From Desulfarculaceae bacterium JdFR-95 (GTDB lineage Bacteria > Desulfobacterota > Desulfarculia > Desulfarculales > Desulfarculaceae): a stretch of DNA of 6,644 nucleotides. The stretch is from the NCBI GenBank assembly GCA_002011835.1, contig MTPE01000041.1, forward strand, positions 1-6,644, read 5' to 3'. The notes below the pieces were generated by a model. It was given only the letters and a program-made list of their open reading frames with translations. It was not told where the DNA came from and did not search any database. Positions 6,056 to 6,644 of this stretch are shown piece after piece (position 1 is the stretch's first letter; each line of letters begins with the position of its first letter). Both the position numbers and the translations under genes were made by a program.

Positions 6056-6644
6056 GCCCCCCCAAGCTGGCAATCGGCTTCATCACCGACGGTGAGTCCT
6101 TCACCGGAGACACCCCCTACCGCCGTGCCCTGGGCGGCTCGGAGACCGCCTTGGTACAGCTGGCCCGGGCCCTGGCCGCGCGCGGGCACCAGGTGCAGGT
6201 GTTCTGCCGCTGCCCCGAGCCGGGCGACTACGCGGGCGTGCGCTACCGCGACCGGCGGGATCTGGTGCGCGCCGCCGGGGAGGAGCGCTTCGAGGTCCTG
6301 GTGGTGAGCCGCTTCTTCGCCGCCCTGGACCTGCCCCTGCAGGCCGGCCTCAAGGTATTGTGGAACCATGACATTCTCGATGCGCCCCAGGAGCTGGCCC
6401 GGCGCCTGGAGGCCATAGACCTCTGCTTGGTGCTCAGCCGCTTCCACGCCAACGACTTCGCCCAGAAGGTGCCGGCCTGTGCCGAGAAGCTGGTGGTGAC
6501 CCGCAACGGCCTGGACCTGGAGCTGATCGCCCGCGCCAGCCGCGGGGTGGAACCCCAGCCGGGCAAGGTGACCTATGTCTCCCGCCCCGAACGTGGCTTG
6601 AAGCTTTTACTCAAGGACATCTGGCCCCGGCTCAAGGAGGCCCT
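6052..6644 (+). CDS. GT4-type glycosyltransferase, 3' end outside window
   Basis: The reading frame is open from ATG 6052 to the window edge, giving 197 complete codons of a longer gene. The N-terminal domain has MSPPKLAIGFITDGES, then GGSETALVQLARALAARGH (28-46) and VQVFCR, which is the usual start of GT-B family 4 enzymes. Later come VLWNHDILDAP, LCLVLSRFHANDF and the inter-domain signature VTRNGLDLELI. The second domain begins with VTYVSRPERGLKLLL, where a typical member shows a nucleotide-sugar-binding half of about 150-200 more residues. GGAGG at 6040-6044 lies seven bases upstream, and the ATG overlaps the preceding TGA in an ATGA junction, so it belongs to the same operon. Sugar and acceptor are unknown. 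I see no defect in the visible part. Confidence 0.87.
   Translation, partial: MSPPKLAIGFITDGESFTGDTPYRRALGGSETALVQLARALAARGHQVQVFCRCPEPGDYAGVRYRDRRDLVRAAGEERFEVLVVSRFFAALDLPLQAGLKVLWNHDILDAPQELARRLEAIDLCLVLSRFHANDFAQKVPACAEKLVVTRNGLDLELIARASRGVEPQPGKVTYVSRPERGLKLLLKDIWPRLKEA

Noticed and set aside
1..6644. CRISPR array, insertion sequence or toxin-antitoxin pair
   Set aside because: No regularly spaced repeats, transposase motifs or paired small genes of that kind are seen; the two-gene minus-strand unit contains an enzyme with ATP-grasp residues instead.

Overview
The window is high-GC DNA packed with genes. It carries a tRNA gene with an encoded CCA end, clear GGAGG-type ribosome binding sites and start/stop overlaps between genes. 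It most resembles a Gram-negative, probably flagellated bacterium of the former Deltaproteobacteria (Desulfobacterota). That assignment is inferred from gene content and style, because no taxonomic marker beyond the tRNA is present.

Layout. Positions 1-242 hold no convincing gene, only a direct repeat and a bulged hairpin. A CAU-anticodon tRNA (Met type) lies on the minus strand at 243-319 with its own promoter just upstream. Also on the minus strand, a two-gene unit runs leftward: a RimK-type ATP-grasp ligase (755-1528) followed 23 bases later by a 116-residue protein of unknown function (381-731). A 270-base divergent intergenic region (1529-1798) holds a sigma-54-like promoter motif, two hairpins and a perfect 11-base inverted repeat, ending in a very strong ribosome binding site.

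From 1799 to the right edge four genes run rightward as one tightly coupled operon: a CgeB-like glycosyltransferase with a C-terminal helical/TPR tail, a Maf-type (MAF_flag10/DUF115) motility-associated glycosyltransferase, a GT2 glycosyltransferase with five TPR-like repeats, and the first 197 codons of a GT4 glycosyltransferase cut by the window end. The junctions overlap by 4, 8 and 4 bases.

How they work together. Maf proteins are known to attach nonulosonic acids (pseudaminic/legionaminic type) to flagellin. A Maf next to three other glycosyltransferases, two of them with protein-binding TPR repeats, suggests a cytoplasmic flagellin or surface-protein glycosylation module. The divergent ATP-grasp ligase and its small partner may add an amino acid or similar group to a substrate of the same pathway, but nothing in the sequence proves that link. 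No flagellin, flagellar structural gene or nonulosonic acid synthesis gene is inside the window, so the flagellar assignment rests on the Maf family alone.
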